The notes beneath the pieces were generated by a model, which saw only the letters and a list, made by a program, of their open reading frames with translations, was not told where the DNA came from and did not search any database. The position numbers were made by a program, and so were the translations under genes. Of a stretch of 64,000 nucleotides of DNA, positions 24,992-35,200 are shown piece after piece (positions within the stretch are counted from its first letter, which is position 1; each line of letters starts with the position of its first letter). Origin of the DNA: an uncultured Prevotellaceae bacterium (lineage in GTDB: Bacteria; Bacteroidota; Bacteroidia; Bacteroidales; Bacteroidaceae). The stretch covers positions 1 to 64,000 of the forward strand of contig OMQN01000004.1 in assembly GCA_900313235.1 (NCBI GenBank), in the 5' to 3' direction.

Positions 24992-25047
24992 CGTACTGAT
25001 ATAGAAACAATAAAAATCAAATAATAATAACAAAAAACCAAGCAACG

Positions 25048-27207
25048 ATGAAAAAGTATTTCAGTTATGCTTTGTCGGGTGCGATAGCACTTGTAAGCAT
25101 GTATGTCTTCACAGCTTGCTCGTCTTCTGACGACACCTTGGCTGAACAACCGAAGGAGACGAATCCCACCTATGACCCTGTGACAAAATCGGTAACGACT
25201 AAGTTTGTCCTAAATGTATCTTCTGCAGCGACTACAAGACAGTCTTCAGCTATTGTCCAGAAGGCAGCTAACTTCCGTGGTATGCAGGATGCCACGCTCA
25301 TTGGTTTGGCAACTGGTAAAGCGAACACCTTCCTTGCCCCATACAACGGAGAAACTACTCAGACAGATTGGACAACAGGCAGCAATACAAAAGCTAAAGT
25401 CTATGATTTAGGGACGCTGTATGGTTCTACTGCAGTTGACAACACTGGTGACAAGAACAAAGATGAAAGTTCTCATCGTGTTGTAGAGTTAACATTGCCC
25501 GTTACCACTGACGCTATGCTGGTCTATGGTCGTGCAATACCCGATGATAATGTAGCATTGAACGGAAAAGTTACAATGCCTGCAAGTTATGCAGCACCTG
25601 AAGGCATCACTTTCGGTTTGGTTCCACGCCTGGAAGAAAGTGAGGCTTATACACAGACGTGTAATCTTGCTGCTCTCATTTATAACAGAATCCTGTTGAG
25701 TGAAGTAGCAGCACATGCTCTGCCTGCGACCCCCTCACCAAGAAACGGTTATACACAGAAGGCAAATATGCCTGCACTGAAGTGGAGAGAAATTGGCACA
25801 AAGACTCAAGCACAGATTGACGCACTAGCACCTCTTCAGCAGAATTTGGCATTAATCTATAAGGTTATCCGAGATACTTATTCAGATGTAACTTCCATAC
25901 ATGCTGGCTCTGCAGCTTCTATATGTAACACCATTGATGATATTTACAGCGTAGCAAAATCTGTAGCAGATGCAACAGCTACTAATGACGACGAGTTAAA
26001 TGCTCAAAGACTTGCTGATGTCATTATCACACGTATAGGCTACTATTTCAATAGAACCACAACTCCTACAACGTTCCAAAATCTTGGTGAAGTTAATGAT
26101 GACGGAACTCCCAAGCACGCTCTCGTCACTAATAATGCTGCTGAGGAAGCAGACTTTGCCACTGGTGGTAAATATGCTAAGGTAGACAGTTATCATTTAC
26201 AAGGTTATCCCCATGCATTTAATCTTCCTGACGGTGTTGCACAGCTTACATTCACTGATTTTGTAGAGGGTTCAGAAATTACTGGCGGCTTTGTGTTTAA
26301 AACACTTGAGAACAGTACTTCATTATTAGATCTTGGCACCACGTTGAATCCGGCAAAATACACCTATCCTGCTGAATTGCTCTATTTTGACAATAGTCTC
26401 CTTCGTGTGAACGACAATGAAGTGGCTGCTGGTAATTATCCTAATGGATATAATGTTTGGGACACTAACGCATGGACAGGTTGGGTAACTGGTCCTGTGG
26501 CTTCAACCACCCGTAGTGTAGCTGTAAAGAACAATATCAATTATGGTGTTGCGATGTTAAGCTCAATGGTAACTTATGATGCCGAAATAGGTGATAACTT
26601 TGAAGATAATCATCCTGCAGCAGATAATGTTACCTTTGCAGTAAATGATATTAAAAAATTCACCCTGACAGGTGTGCTCATTGGTGGACAATATCAGAAC
26701 GTTGGCTGGAACTTTGTCAGAACTAACGAAGAGGCTACCAACAAGAATTTCGTCATTTACGACAACCAAATTGCAGATGGAGCAATACCAACAGTTTCAC
26801 CTAACTACACGTTGGTGTTTGATAACTTCGAAGATGCACCTACCAATGTACTGGTTGCTTTGGAGTTTAAAAATGACAGCGACAAAGACATCTATGGTTT
26901 AGGTGGTATGATTCCTAAGGGAGGAACATTCTATCTGGCAGGTACATTGAATCTGGCAGGTAATACAGAGACGATTACTTGGCCTGATCATTATGCAATA
27001 CCTCCTTATGATGGTTCTGGTCAGTCTACCAAGACCAAGCGCGTATTCATTCAGGATTATCTGACTTCAGCTACCTTTAAGATTGGTGCAAACTCTCTGA
27101 AGAATGCTTACACCACCATTCCTGACTTGCGTGCTTCGCAGATATCTCTTGGCCTGAGTGTTGATTTACAATGGCGTCCAGGCTTGAACTTTAATGTAGA
27201 CTTCTAA
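25048..27207 (+). CDS. Mfa1/FimA-like major fimbrial subunit (lipoprotein precursor)
   Basis: 719-residue type V pilin precursor with lipobox in VFTACSSSDD. The N-terminal domain opens with VTTKFVLNVSSAATTRQSSA and QKAANFRGMQDATLIGL, the usual first strands and protease-processed segment of Mfa1-type fimbrillins. The C-terminus (LKNAYTTIPDLRASQISLGL then SVDLQWRPGLNFNVDF) closely parallels that of the paralogue at 28309. In type V pili the lipoprotein is processed at the surface and polymerises by strand exchange. The DNA is clearly more AT-rich than that of the next gene, suggesting that the stalk gene was acquired or diversified separately. Probably the main shaft subunit. Confidence 0.85.
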   Translation: MKKYFSYALSGAIALVSMYVFTACSSSDDTLAEQPKETNPTYDPVTKSVTTKFVLNVSSAATTRQSSAIVQKAANFRGMQDATLIGLATGKANTFLAPYNGETTQTDWTTGSNTKAKVYDLGTLYGSTAVDNTGDKNKDESSHRVVELTLPVTTDAMLVYGRAIPDDNVALNGKVTMPASYAAPEGITFGLVPRLEESEAYTQTCNLAALIYNRILLSEVAAHALPATPSPRNGYTQKANMPALKWREIGTKTQAQIDALAPLQQNLALIYKVIRDTYSDVTSIHAGSAASICNTIDDIYSVAKSVADATATNDDELNAQRLADVIITRIGYYFNRTTTPTTFQNLGEVNDDGTPKHALVTNNAAEEADFATGGKYAKVDSYHLQGYPHAFNLPDGVAQLTFTDFVEGSEITGGFVFKTLENSTSLLDLGTTLNPAKYTYPAELLYFDNSLLRVNDNEVAAGNYPNGYNVWDTNAWTGWVTGPVASTTRSVAVKNNINYGVAMLSSMVTYDAEIGDNFEDNHPAADNVTFAVNDIKKFTLTGVLIGGQYQNVGWNFVRTNEEATNKNFVIYDNQIADGAIPTVSPNYTLVFDNFEDAPTNVLVALEFKNDSDKDIYGLGGMIPKGGTFYLAGTLNLAGNTETITWPDHYAIPPYDGSGQSTKTKRVFIQDYLTSATFKIGANSLKNAYTTIPDLRASQISLGLSVDLQWRPGLNFNVDF

Positions 27208-27227
27208 ATAAAATTTAGGTTCATACG

Positions 27228-28280
27228 GTGAAGACAAGAAGAAATACTTTCATGATGTGGCTCCTGCCGTCAGCCTTATGGCTGATGGCGGGATGCTCCG
27301 TCATTGACGACGATCTGTCGAACTGTCCGACCGACGAGGCCCAGTATCAAATGGAATACGAACTGAAGTTGGTGACCAACATGACGACAGAACTGCAGAC
27401 CCAGTTGACGACCATCACTGAACTCAGTGTCGCCAGTGCTCTCGAAACACATCTTGAGAATATCTTCAGCGACTTCGCCCACGACGTGAACCTCTCGTTC
27501 TACGATACCGAAACGACCAAGGAACGATTGGAACACCGTGTTGACATCATCAATACCAACCAGACCACCTACGACCTCACGCTGCCCATGCGCAAATACC
27601 TGCACCTGGCAGTGGCAAACATTGCCCAGAACCATGTCGTAGAACTGGTCAAGGACGATCACAGCCCCACGTCCATGCTACAACAGGCAGAAGGCACAGT
27701 GTCTGATGGTTCCCCCGTCAGAATAGTTGACTCTCATACCACGGGCCTCTTTACTGCCCGTCAAGCTATGGAGGTGCTGGAGGGTGTTGACCAGACGTTC
27801 AATGTGCGACTGTATATGGCTAATTGTGCCGCAACGTTAGTGCTCGATCCCAAAGGACAGACCTACAAGGATATCAAGGTTTACGGTACAGGTTTTGCCA
27901 ATGAGTTCCACATCAGTGACAGCACCTACGTCTATCCTACTACGTCACCGCTCATTCGGGCTGACAAAGTGGCTACTTCCAACGACCTACTGTGTTACTG
28001 CACGGTGAACTTCCCCTCGCGGGATGCTATCTTAGCATCAGCACAGCGACGGGCAGGAGAGAAGCCATCTCTCTGGCAACTAAAGGTCTATCTCACCAAA
28101 ATGGACGATTCAGTCACTGAAACAGTGCTGGAAATCACCGAACCGCTGAAAGCAGGTGACTTGAAGATTATCAAGGGCTCGCTCGACGACGAGGGTGCCG
28201 TCCGGCCATACGACAGCACAGTGGGTGTTAGCGTCACCCTGGACTGGAACAAAGGCGGGACATACGATCCCGAACTATAA
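27228..28280 (+). CDS. FimB/Mfa2-family fimbrial anchor lipoprotein
   Basis: 350-residue lipoprotein starting GTG 27228, with lipobox LMAGC (Cys about residue 23) followed by SVIDDDLSNCPTD, a pattern typical of FimB/Mfa2 anchors (the Ser-Val-x-x-Asp-Asp-Leu-Ser-x-Cys stretch). Mfa2-like proteins stay lipid-anchored in the outer membrane and fix the fimbria base, limiting its length. The position directly after the Mfa1-like gene is the classic order. Residues about 158-165 (VSDGSPVR) are encoded by a near-perfect palindrome with loop TTCCC, matching the REP-like elements 16 kb downstream. Confidence 0.85.
   Translation: MKTRRNTFMMWLLPSALWLMAGCSVIDDDLSNCPTDEAQYQMEYELKLVTNMTTELQTQLTTITELSVASALETHLENIFSDFAHDVNLSFYDTETTKERLEHRVDIINTNQTTYDLTLPMRKYLHLAVANIAQNHVVELVKDDHSPTSMLQQAEGTVSDGSPVRIVDSHTTGLFTARQAMEVLEGVDQTFNVRLYMANCAATLVLDPKGQTYKDIKVYGTGFANEFHISDSTYVYPTTSPLIRADKVATSNDLLCYCTVNFPSRDAILASAQRRAGEKPSLWQLKVYLTKMDDSVTETVLEITEPLKAGDLKIIKGSLDDEGAVRPYDSTVGVSVTLDWNKGGTYDPEL
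27699..27721 (+). repeat. REP-like palindrome in the fimbrial anchor gene
   Basis: GTGT then stem CTGATGG (27703-27709), loop TTCCC, stem CCGTCAG (27715-27721), one G-T wobble. It resembles the transposase-gene copy at 44640 (CTGGCGG, TTCAC, CCGCCAG). Confidence 0.55.
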
Positions 28281-28308
28281 CCACTGTATTATATAAATAG
28301 GTACACGC

Positions 28309-29967
28309 GTGAAGAAAACTTTCAGACATATCCAATACTATCTGTTGTTGAGCATGATGATGATATCGTGTTCAACTTCTGACGATATGGCTGAACAGAT
28401 CAACGAGACGACAGCTTCGGAAGCCAAGCAGGTAGACCTGCTGGTTAGCATGGGCAGTAAGGCTTCCAAACAGGCATCTACCCTAACCCATCGAGCCCCT
28501 ACATTCACTGAGATGGATTTGCTGGTGGCTATTCCTTATCGCACCAACGGGGCAAATGTGACAGCAAACGACGCTCCGCTGATAGACCTCGTAGGTGCAG
28601 ATGAAGACAACTTAGCGAAAGAATACGAGACAGCGAAATACAACACCTACTATGTGAATAGCTGTCATCTGATGACAGGTACTGACCGCATGTTGGTATA
28701 TGGAAAGGCAAAACCAGTGTCTAACAACCTTAAGGTAAATGGTCAACTGAGTGTGCTGCCTACCATTCGTAAGAAGACCGCTGACATCCTGTTCAGCCTG
28801 ACTTCTATCCGTGAATCAACGGAAGCAGATGCTGATGCTCAGGCATTGGCAAACTATATGACCGCCATAGCCAATACTACCGGTTGGAGCACGACAACTG
28901 ACGCAACGCTGAAGAGCTACTATCTGGACTTTATCCGTATGGGTTCGGAAGGTGCCGGACTCATGAGCGGTGCAGCTGCCAATATCAAAGCGTTCGTGAC
29001 GGCCCTCAAGGGACTGCTGACGGGAAGTGATGCTCTCTGCACAGCTATCAAGGCCAATATTGATGCTACTGACATATCCGCCAATACCTATCCACGCTCT
29101 GTCGGTCTGCCCGATGGAGCCGCTGCTATCCGTTGGACGGGCAGCAAATTTGAAGTCAAAACAACTACTACTCAACTCGACAATATCAACGGTATCAACC
29201 GCTATACCTATCCAGCAGAACTGATGTTCTTTGTAGATAGCCCCATACGCACCTCTGCAGAAGAGGTGTCGAAAACCGTCTACCAGGAGAATACCAAAAT
29301 ATGGAGTGCTTTCCTGGATACATACTACACCGGCTCCACGGCCGTCAATACGAATACCAAGGCGGTAGCTGTAGAGAATCCCATCCAGTACGGCGTTGCC
29401 AAGCTGGATCTCACACTGACCGGCATGAGCGCCACGCTGAAGGATGCTAAAGACAATGTGGTAACCAATGCCGATATGTCAACGATGCCGCTTACAGGTG
29501 TTATCATTGGCGGACAGCATACCGTTGGTTTCAATATGAAGCCACAAGGCGAACAGACAGATGTCGACGGTCGTTTCATCTATGAGACAACTATAGATGC
29601 TTCGAACTTAGCGACCCAAGGCTACAAGACCAGCACACTGGTGCTCCAGTCTTACGACAACGAGAAAGTACCCGTCATCCTGGAGTTCGAGAACAAGACC
29701 GGACATGCGTTCACAGGTAAGGATGGCATCGTCTATCCAGATGCCCGTTTCTACCTCATCGCAATGATAGACCCTGCCGGACAGGGCTCAGGAGCATATG
29801 CAGACCGCGTGTTCACACAAGACTATACCACCACCATGTCGATGAGCGTGACATCGCTCGCCAAGGCATATACCTGTATGCCCGACCTGCTGGCTCCACG
29901 TCTGGAGATTGGCGTTCAGGTGGTGACCAAATGGATTCAGGCAACCACCACGAATGTGGAACTATAA
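28309..29967 (+). CDS. Second Mfa1-like fimbrial subunit (lipoprotein precursor)
   Basis: 552-residue paralogue of the 719-residue subunit, starting GTG 28309. Lipobox MMISCSTSDDMAEQ; then VDLLVSMGSKASKQASTLTH and RAPTFTEMDLLVAIPYRTN, equivalent to the processed N-terminal strand region. Its C-terminal block (TTTMSMSVTSLAKAYTCMPD, LLAPRLEIGVQVVTKWIQ) aligns by eye with the paralogue. Two shaft-type subunits around one anchor gene suggest alternative shafts or a shaft plus adaptor. Base composition is GC-richer than the 719-residue gene, like the following genes. Confidence 0.82.
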   Translation: MKKTFRHIQYYLLLSMMMISCSTSDDMAEQINETTASEAKQVDLLVSMGSKASKQASTLTHRAPTFTEMDLLVAIPYRTNGANVTANDAPLIDLVGADEDNLAKEYETAKYNTYYVNSCHLMTGTDRMLVYGKAKPVSNNLKVNGQLSVLPTIRKKTADILFSLTSIRESTEADADAQALANYMTAIANTTGWSTTTDATLKSYYLDFIRMGSEGAGLMSGAAANIKAFVTALKGLLTGSDALCTAIKANIDATDISANTYPRSVGLPDGAAAIRWTGSKFEVKTTTTQLDNINGINRYTYPAELMFFVDSPIRTSAEEVSKTVYQENTKIWSAFLDTYYTGSTAVNTNTKAVAVENPIQYGVAKLDLTLTGMSATLKDAKDNVVTNADMSTMPLTGVIIGGQHTVGFNMKPQGEQTDVDGRFIYETTIDASNLATQGYKTSTLVLQSYDNEKVPVILEFENKTGHAFTGKDGIVYPDARFYLIAMIDPAGQGSGAYADRVFTQDYTTTMSMSVTSLAKAYTCMPDLLAPRLEIGVQVVTKWIQATTTNVEL

Positions 29968-29975
29968 TATAAGAA

Positions 29976-31139
29976 ATGACGAAGAATAGACATATATACC
30001 TCCTCCAATGGCTCTTGTGCAGCATTCTGACAGTGCTGTGCGCTGCCTGCTCTTCTGGTGATGAAGGAGAGGAAGTTTCACACAAGCAGGTGAAACTGGC
30101 TATCTATGTCTATGCTCCTGAGCAAGCGGCAGCTAAAAAGAATGCCGCACCAACTCGTGCTAACGTGGGTGAGGTGGATGACATCACCACTGAAGGTACC
30201 ATCAAGAGCCTGCAGATCTGGATTTACGAGTCAGAGTCGGGCAATTACGTCGGTTATTTCAATACCGAAGATGTGGTAGCACTGAATAATGGGCAAGGTA
30301 CTACCTACCAGTTACCAGTATCTGACGAATTTGCTGCCGCCAAGCCCAATGTTAACGTCTATGTAATGGCTAATGTGACCACCGCCAACTGCGGTGTAGG
30401 GACATTGGACAAGGAGACGACGCGTACAGACCTGCTGGACGGTGCCAAGATAGCGAATGGATACTTTGGTTTGGAGCAAAATACAAGAAGCATACCGCCC
30501 GCTGGTCTGCCGTTTGCAGGTAAGTTGACCGCACAGCCCGTTGTTGGCGATGCCCCCACACTGCGTGTAGGTACGCTCAGTGCGGTTTCCACCGTTCAAC
30601 TGACCCGTGCGGTGTCGAAGATGCGCTTCGTCTTTGCCAAGACGACAGGACAGCCAAAGGTGAACATTACCAGCATCAAGATGAATGCCGCTATGATACC
30701 CGATGAGGAGTATCTTTTCAAAACTCCTGTTTCTATGTCCTATAATACTGAGGAGAAAGAGCTGCTGTCAACAGCTATTAGTGATATCGCTGAGACTGCT
30801 GACCCCACCCAATATCTCTATCTGGGTCAAGAGGCACAGGAATACGAAGATTTGATTAACGCAGCTGCCAACAAGCAGCCTAAGGCGGAGGTCACCGTAG
30901 AAGGCCCTGTCTATCTACGAGAGAGCGACAAGAAACTGGCAGGTACAATTACATACAAGATTGGTGACGCTGAGCCACAAACTGTTGACTTCGCCATGCA
31001 GCAGGCTGGCGACTTCAGTCGCAACCACACCTGGATTGTCTATGCATACTATGCCGGTGCTGGCAAGCTACAGGTGGAGTCACTATATGTTAAAGACTGG
31101 TCAACGAAAGAAGTCAATCACAACTTCTATAATTGGTGA
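29976..31139 (+). CDS. Fimbrillin-like accessory lipoprotein
   Basis: 387-residue lipoprotein: TVLCAACSSGDEGEEVSHKQ lipobox, then a beta-rich FimA/Mfa-type domain (LAIYVYAPEQAAAKKNAAPT, followed by IKSLQIWIYESESGNYVGYF) and a C-terminal block FSRNHTWIVYAYYAGAGKLQ with KDWSTKEVNHNFYNW, which is typical of accessory tip fimbrillins (Mfa3/Mfa4-like). It begins 8 nt after the preceding gene. Likely part of the tip or adaptor complex between shaft and the large downstream proteins. Confidence 0.8.
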   Translation: MTKNRHIYLLQWLLCSILTVLCAACSSGDEGEEVSHKQVKLAIYVYAPEQAAAKKNAAPTRANVGEVDDITTEGTIKSLQIWIYESESGNYVGYFNTEDVVALNNGQGTTYQLPVSDEFAAAKPNVNVYVMANVTTANCGVGTLDKETTRTDLLDGAKIANGYFGLEQNTRSIPPAGLPFAGKLTAQPVVGDAPTLRVGTLSAVSTVQLTRAVSKMRFVFAKTTGQPKVNITSIKMNAAMIPDEEYLFKTPVSMSYNTEEKELLSTAISDIAETADPTQYLYLGQEAQEYEDLINAAANKQPKAEVTVEGPVYLRESDKKLAGTITYKIGDAEPQTVDFAMQQAGDFSRNHTWIVYAYYAGAGKLQVESLYVKDWSTKEVNHNFYNW

Positions 31140-31160
31140 TATTCAGTAAAAGAGTAAAGA

Positions 31161-32222
31161 ATGAGCATAAAGAATAAATATATTGGCATCCTATTGACAG
31201 CCACCATGATGCTGCTAAGCGCCTGTTCCTCGGACGACCCCGAAGCACAGACGGTTACTACGGGTGAAGAACCCGTAGGTAAGGTGGTGCAACTGGTGTC
31301 GTATGCTTCTCCCTTTACGGATAAAGAGCTGTCTCATCGTGCCGCGCCTGCAGGGTTCTCTGCATATACCCCTGACAAGACAACCAGCATGGGCATCTAT
31401 ATGCTGCTGTCAGAGGGCTGGACTACTCCTAAAGAAGAAAAAATCATATACAACAACAATAAGTGGCATGCGTTCTTTGAGGTAACAGCAGACAAGACCT
31501 ATACCGTCTATGGCTATATGCCCAAAACGGGAGAGATGAGCAGTACGTTGGTAAAAAGCACTGCCGATGCTGCCACACTGACCATTACAGGTATCAAACC
31601 TGTCACCACGGACGACATTTGCATCATCACGGGTGCCAAGGATACCGACGAAGGATTGAAGGAAGGACAGTTCAGCTGGTACTGGCCCATTTCTGCAGGA
31701 GACGAGAATTACAAAATTCACCTGCTGATGGACCACCTCTATGCTGCAGCCCTGTTCAGCTTGAAAACAGATACAGAGTATGCACTGCTACGTACCATCA
31801 AACTGAAGACGATGACGCTAAGCGCCAATAAGGGAAGCGTGAATGCCACTATTTCGCTGACGCACAACGAGACAGGCGCAAGTCCCATCTCTAACGTAAC
31901 TTACACAGCATCAGGCACTAGCGATGCCGTCGTGATATTCAACAGCGATGAGGGAACGGCCCTTGACAAGTCGGTCCCCTTGCCTGTCAACGCTTGCTTT
32001 GCCCCCACCCTTTCAGCCAACCTGACACTGGTCAGCACCTATGACGTGTACGACAGCAAAGGCAACCTGATACGTCAGAACTGCACGGCAACCAACAAAT
32101 TGCCGAATCTGGAAGCCAATAGAGGACAACGGGTACAGGTGAATCTGACTGTCACCCCAACATACCTTTATGTCTTGTCTGACCCAGACTTGGACAACCC
32201 AACGATTAAAATTGACAATTGA
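31161..32222 (+). CDS. Fimbrillin-family accessory lipoprotein
   Basis: 353-residue lipoprotein: MLLSACSSDDPEAQTVTT lipobox, then a fimbrillin-like beta domain (GFSAYTPDKTTSMGIYMLLS, KWHAFFEVTADKTYTVYGYM) and a C-terminal strand region ending RVQVNLTVTPTYLYVLSDPD. The pattern resembles Bacteroides fimbrillin-like tip proteins. It begins 21 nt after the previous gene and is the last small subunit before the giant gene. Its stop codon lies inside a 7-bp-period repeat. Confidence 0.78.
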   Translation: MSIKNKYIGILLTATMMLLSACSSDDPEAQTVTTGEEPVGKVVQLVSYASPFTDKELSHRAAPAGFSAYTPDKTTSMGIYMLLSEGWTTPKEEKIIYNNNKWHAFFEVTADKTYTVYGYMPKTGEMSSTLVKSTADAATLTITGIKPVTTDDICIITGAKDTDEGLKEGQFSWYWPISAGDENYKIHLLMDHLYAAALFSLKTDTEYALLRTIKLKTMTLSANKGSVNATISLTHNETGASPISNVTYTASGTSDAVVIFNSDEGTALDKSVPLPVNACFAPTLSANLTLVSTYDVYDSKGNLIRQNCTATNKLPNLEANRGQRVQVNLTVTPTYLYVLSDPDLDNPTIKIDN

Positions 32223-32238
32223 GAAGTGACAATTGAGA
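32211..32238. repeat. 7-bp-period repeat (ATTGANA type), four units
   Basis: ATTGACA, ATTGAGA, AGTGACA, ATTGAGA span the fimbrillin stop codon and end 9 nt before the giant gene's ATG. Confidence 0.78.
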
Positions 32239-32247
32239 AATAAAGAT

Positions 32248-35200
32248 ATGCGCAAGATAACGACCATCCTACTACTTTGTTTGTCTGCAACACTGATGCA
32301 GGCACAGATTGTCATAGGCGGACACGTCTATGGAGGTGGTAATGCTGGAGAAACTGGTGGTAATTCGACTGTGACAATCAGAGAAGGTGACTTGAACAGA
32401 GTCTTCGGTGGCGCGCGTATGGCAGATGTCAAGGGCAGAGCCTTCGTGAATATTGACGGTGCCCATGCCTCTGACTATATTGTCATTAACCGTCTCTATG
32501 GCGGTAACGATATCGCGGGAACCATTGGCAAGTCGACAGAAGAATTGCCTGATGAGATAAAGAATCATGCAAGCAACAATAATGTTGACACAAGCTGGAA
32601 TGCCCTCTTGCTCATTTCTACAAAAACAAATACAGATGGAACAGAGGCCACCGATGCCCAGAAGATATATATCGGTCAGTTGTTTGGCGGAGGCGATGGT
32701 GAGTATGAATATAGTTCAAGGACCGAAGGCTCTAATACTGTCTATTATGCCAAAGAGAACAATATAGAGGTAGCTACTAGTACTACCCCATTCAAAGTCC
32801 CTGATCTTGGCAAGACCTTCGTTGATATTCATGGCGGTTCCATTGTCTATGCCTATGGTGGTGGTAACAATGCTACAGTAACAGAGAGAACTGTTATCAG
32901 TTTGGATAACCCCAGTGAAGTGGTGAACAGCATCATAGATGCTACCAATCCTAATGCTGATAATACTGGTGAATTGCTGACCAACGCCCGCTTCGAGGAC
33001 AAGATGGGCATCAACACCGCCTTCTCATATCCCAGCAGTAAAGCCTACCAGATAGGTCGTCTCTTTGGTGGTAACAACAAAGCAGATATGGCCATCCGTC
33101 CTCGATGGAACCTGCAACAAGGTAAGGTGCGAATGCTGTATGGCGGTGGTAATGAGGGCCGTATGACCAGTCCTGAGGGTCTGCTCATGCAGATAGAAGG
33201 TGCAGGAATGGAGGTCGACAACGTCTATGGCGGTTGTCGTAAGGCTGACGTGAAACCGTTGTACAACAACAACGACGCGACACCTGTGCCATACAACGAA
33301 GTGGCATTGGACCCTGCGGACAACCCGAACAACATTCCTGCCGGCTACGCTGCTCGTGTCAGAGTGCTGGCTGGTCATATCAACAACGTCTATGGCGGTA
33401 ACGACATTTCAGGAAATGTCTATGCCGGCAATACCGTTGGTATCATGACCCATATCTACGGCGACGTCTATGGTGGCGGTAACGGCTCTTATGCTTATAC
33501 GGACAATGATAAACTGAAGGATGATCCACATTGGAGTGACTTCTACTACAATCCTGATGACATCCTTGAAGCTGCAGGCATCACAGGCGTAGAGGAAAAG
33601 CTCAAATCTGCTACAGCCCTCAACCTCATCCGTCCTAACGCAGAGAAGGTGTCTATCCTCGTCAGAGGTACGGAAGCCAATCCAACCATCGTGGATGGCG
33701 GTCTCTATGTGGGTGGTAACAGTGCCTCTCTGCGAGAGAATGTTTCCGGCTCAAGTTCTGGCAAGCAAACGCACATCAAGATTGGTTCATATGCCATCAT
33801 CGACAATGTGTACCTCGGCAACAACGGCGCAAACATGATTAGAACCGACGAGGCTGATCCATCTGGTCATAACGAAGGCGTGTTGCGCACATTTGCACGC
33901 ACCGGTATCGCTCCTGACAATACCAAATTTAGTACTATGGACTTGAAAGACAAGGATGTCTTTGCCAAGTACATGGAAGGCTGCGCCATGAAGGTGAAGT
34001 CAACCGTTGTCTTCGAGAGCAAAGCCAATGGCGACGCTGTTGACTACATACCTTATTCCACCAAGTTCGGTTCTATCGTCTGCGGTGGTAACGTGGGTAG
34101 TATGATTACCGAGGGTAAGACGACAATCGACTTCACGGATAAAGTGGTTGTTTACAACAGGGTTGTAGGTGGCTGTAACAATGCCTTTGTGACTCCTACC
34201 GATTATAATGCCATTTATGAAGGCGGACTGCTGGGCGCCCCCGATCCGGCACCGACAGGTTCACCGGCCGGAACTATCGGCGACAAGCTGGAGCTGAACT
34301 TCGCCGGTTTGAAGATACAACCAAAGCGTTGGAACGACACTCATACCGAACTGATTTGGAACACCATCAGCTCGTCAACAGGCCTCCCTGTTGACCCTGT
34401 AACATCAGGTGAACCAACTACCAGTACTGATGCTGACCTGGATCGTCGTTTCGATGGCGGTAACATCTATGGCGGTTGCTATACCAGCGGTATCGTCAAC
34501 GGCAACGTCGTCATCAACATCAACAGTTCTATTGTTGACCGCGAGATACTCTTCGACAAGGTAGAAGAGGATGAGACGGGTGAGGACAAGCTCTATGGCA
34601 ACGACCAATATCACATCCAGGAGCGACACAGCGGCGTCATCCTTTCCGAGCAAGGAATGGACGTATTGGGTAAGGCGCTCAACGTGTTTGGTGGCGGTAA
34701 GGGTGTGCAAACCGAGATATGGGGTTCTGTCACCATCAACCTCAATCGCGGCTATATGTTCCAGATATTCGGTGGTAGCGAGGAAGGCGCCATCGGCAGG
34801 GGAGTACACGATGGGATAACGAGTACTTACAATTATGACTCAAGATACAGCACCTACATCAACCTGAACGGTCCTATTGCCGGTGTCTCAAGACATGACA
34901 ACATGACGGAGGACATCGCAGAGTGCGAGTTCATGTATGGTGGCGGTTTCTTAGGCATCACATCTGGTAACTGTATCATCAACTTAGGCAACGGACGTAT
35001 CTTCGACTCCTTTGCAGGAGCTTGTAATGCCGATATCCTCGGACATACAGAGACTTATGTCGGAACCAACGGTTTCCCGTACGTTCGTGACTTCATCTAT
35101 GGCGGTAACGACCTAGGCGGACAGATTTTAGGCACTGCCAACTTCGACAGCCGTCTGCGCAACGATGCCGTTCGCAGCAAGGTATACAATACCGATATGC

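Noticed and set aside
31258..31278. 8-bp perfect palindrome with 5-nt loop in the fimbrillin gene (CTACGGGT/ACCCGTAG)
   Set aside because: Loop GAAGA and codon phase differ from the GG-TTNNN-CC elements; about one such hairpin is expected by chance in 64 kb.
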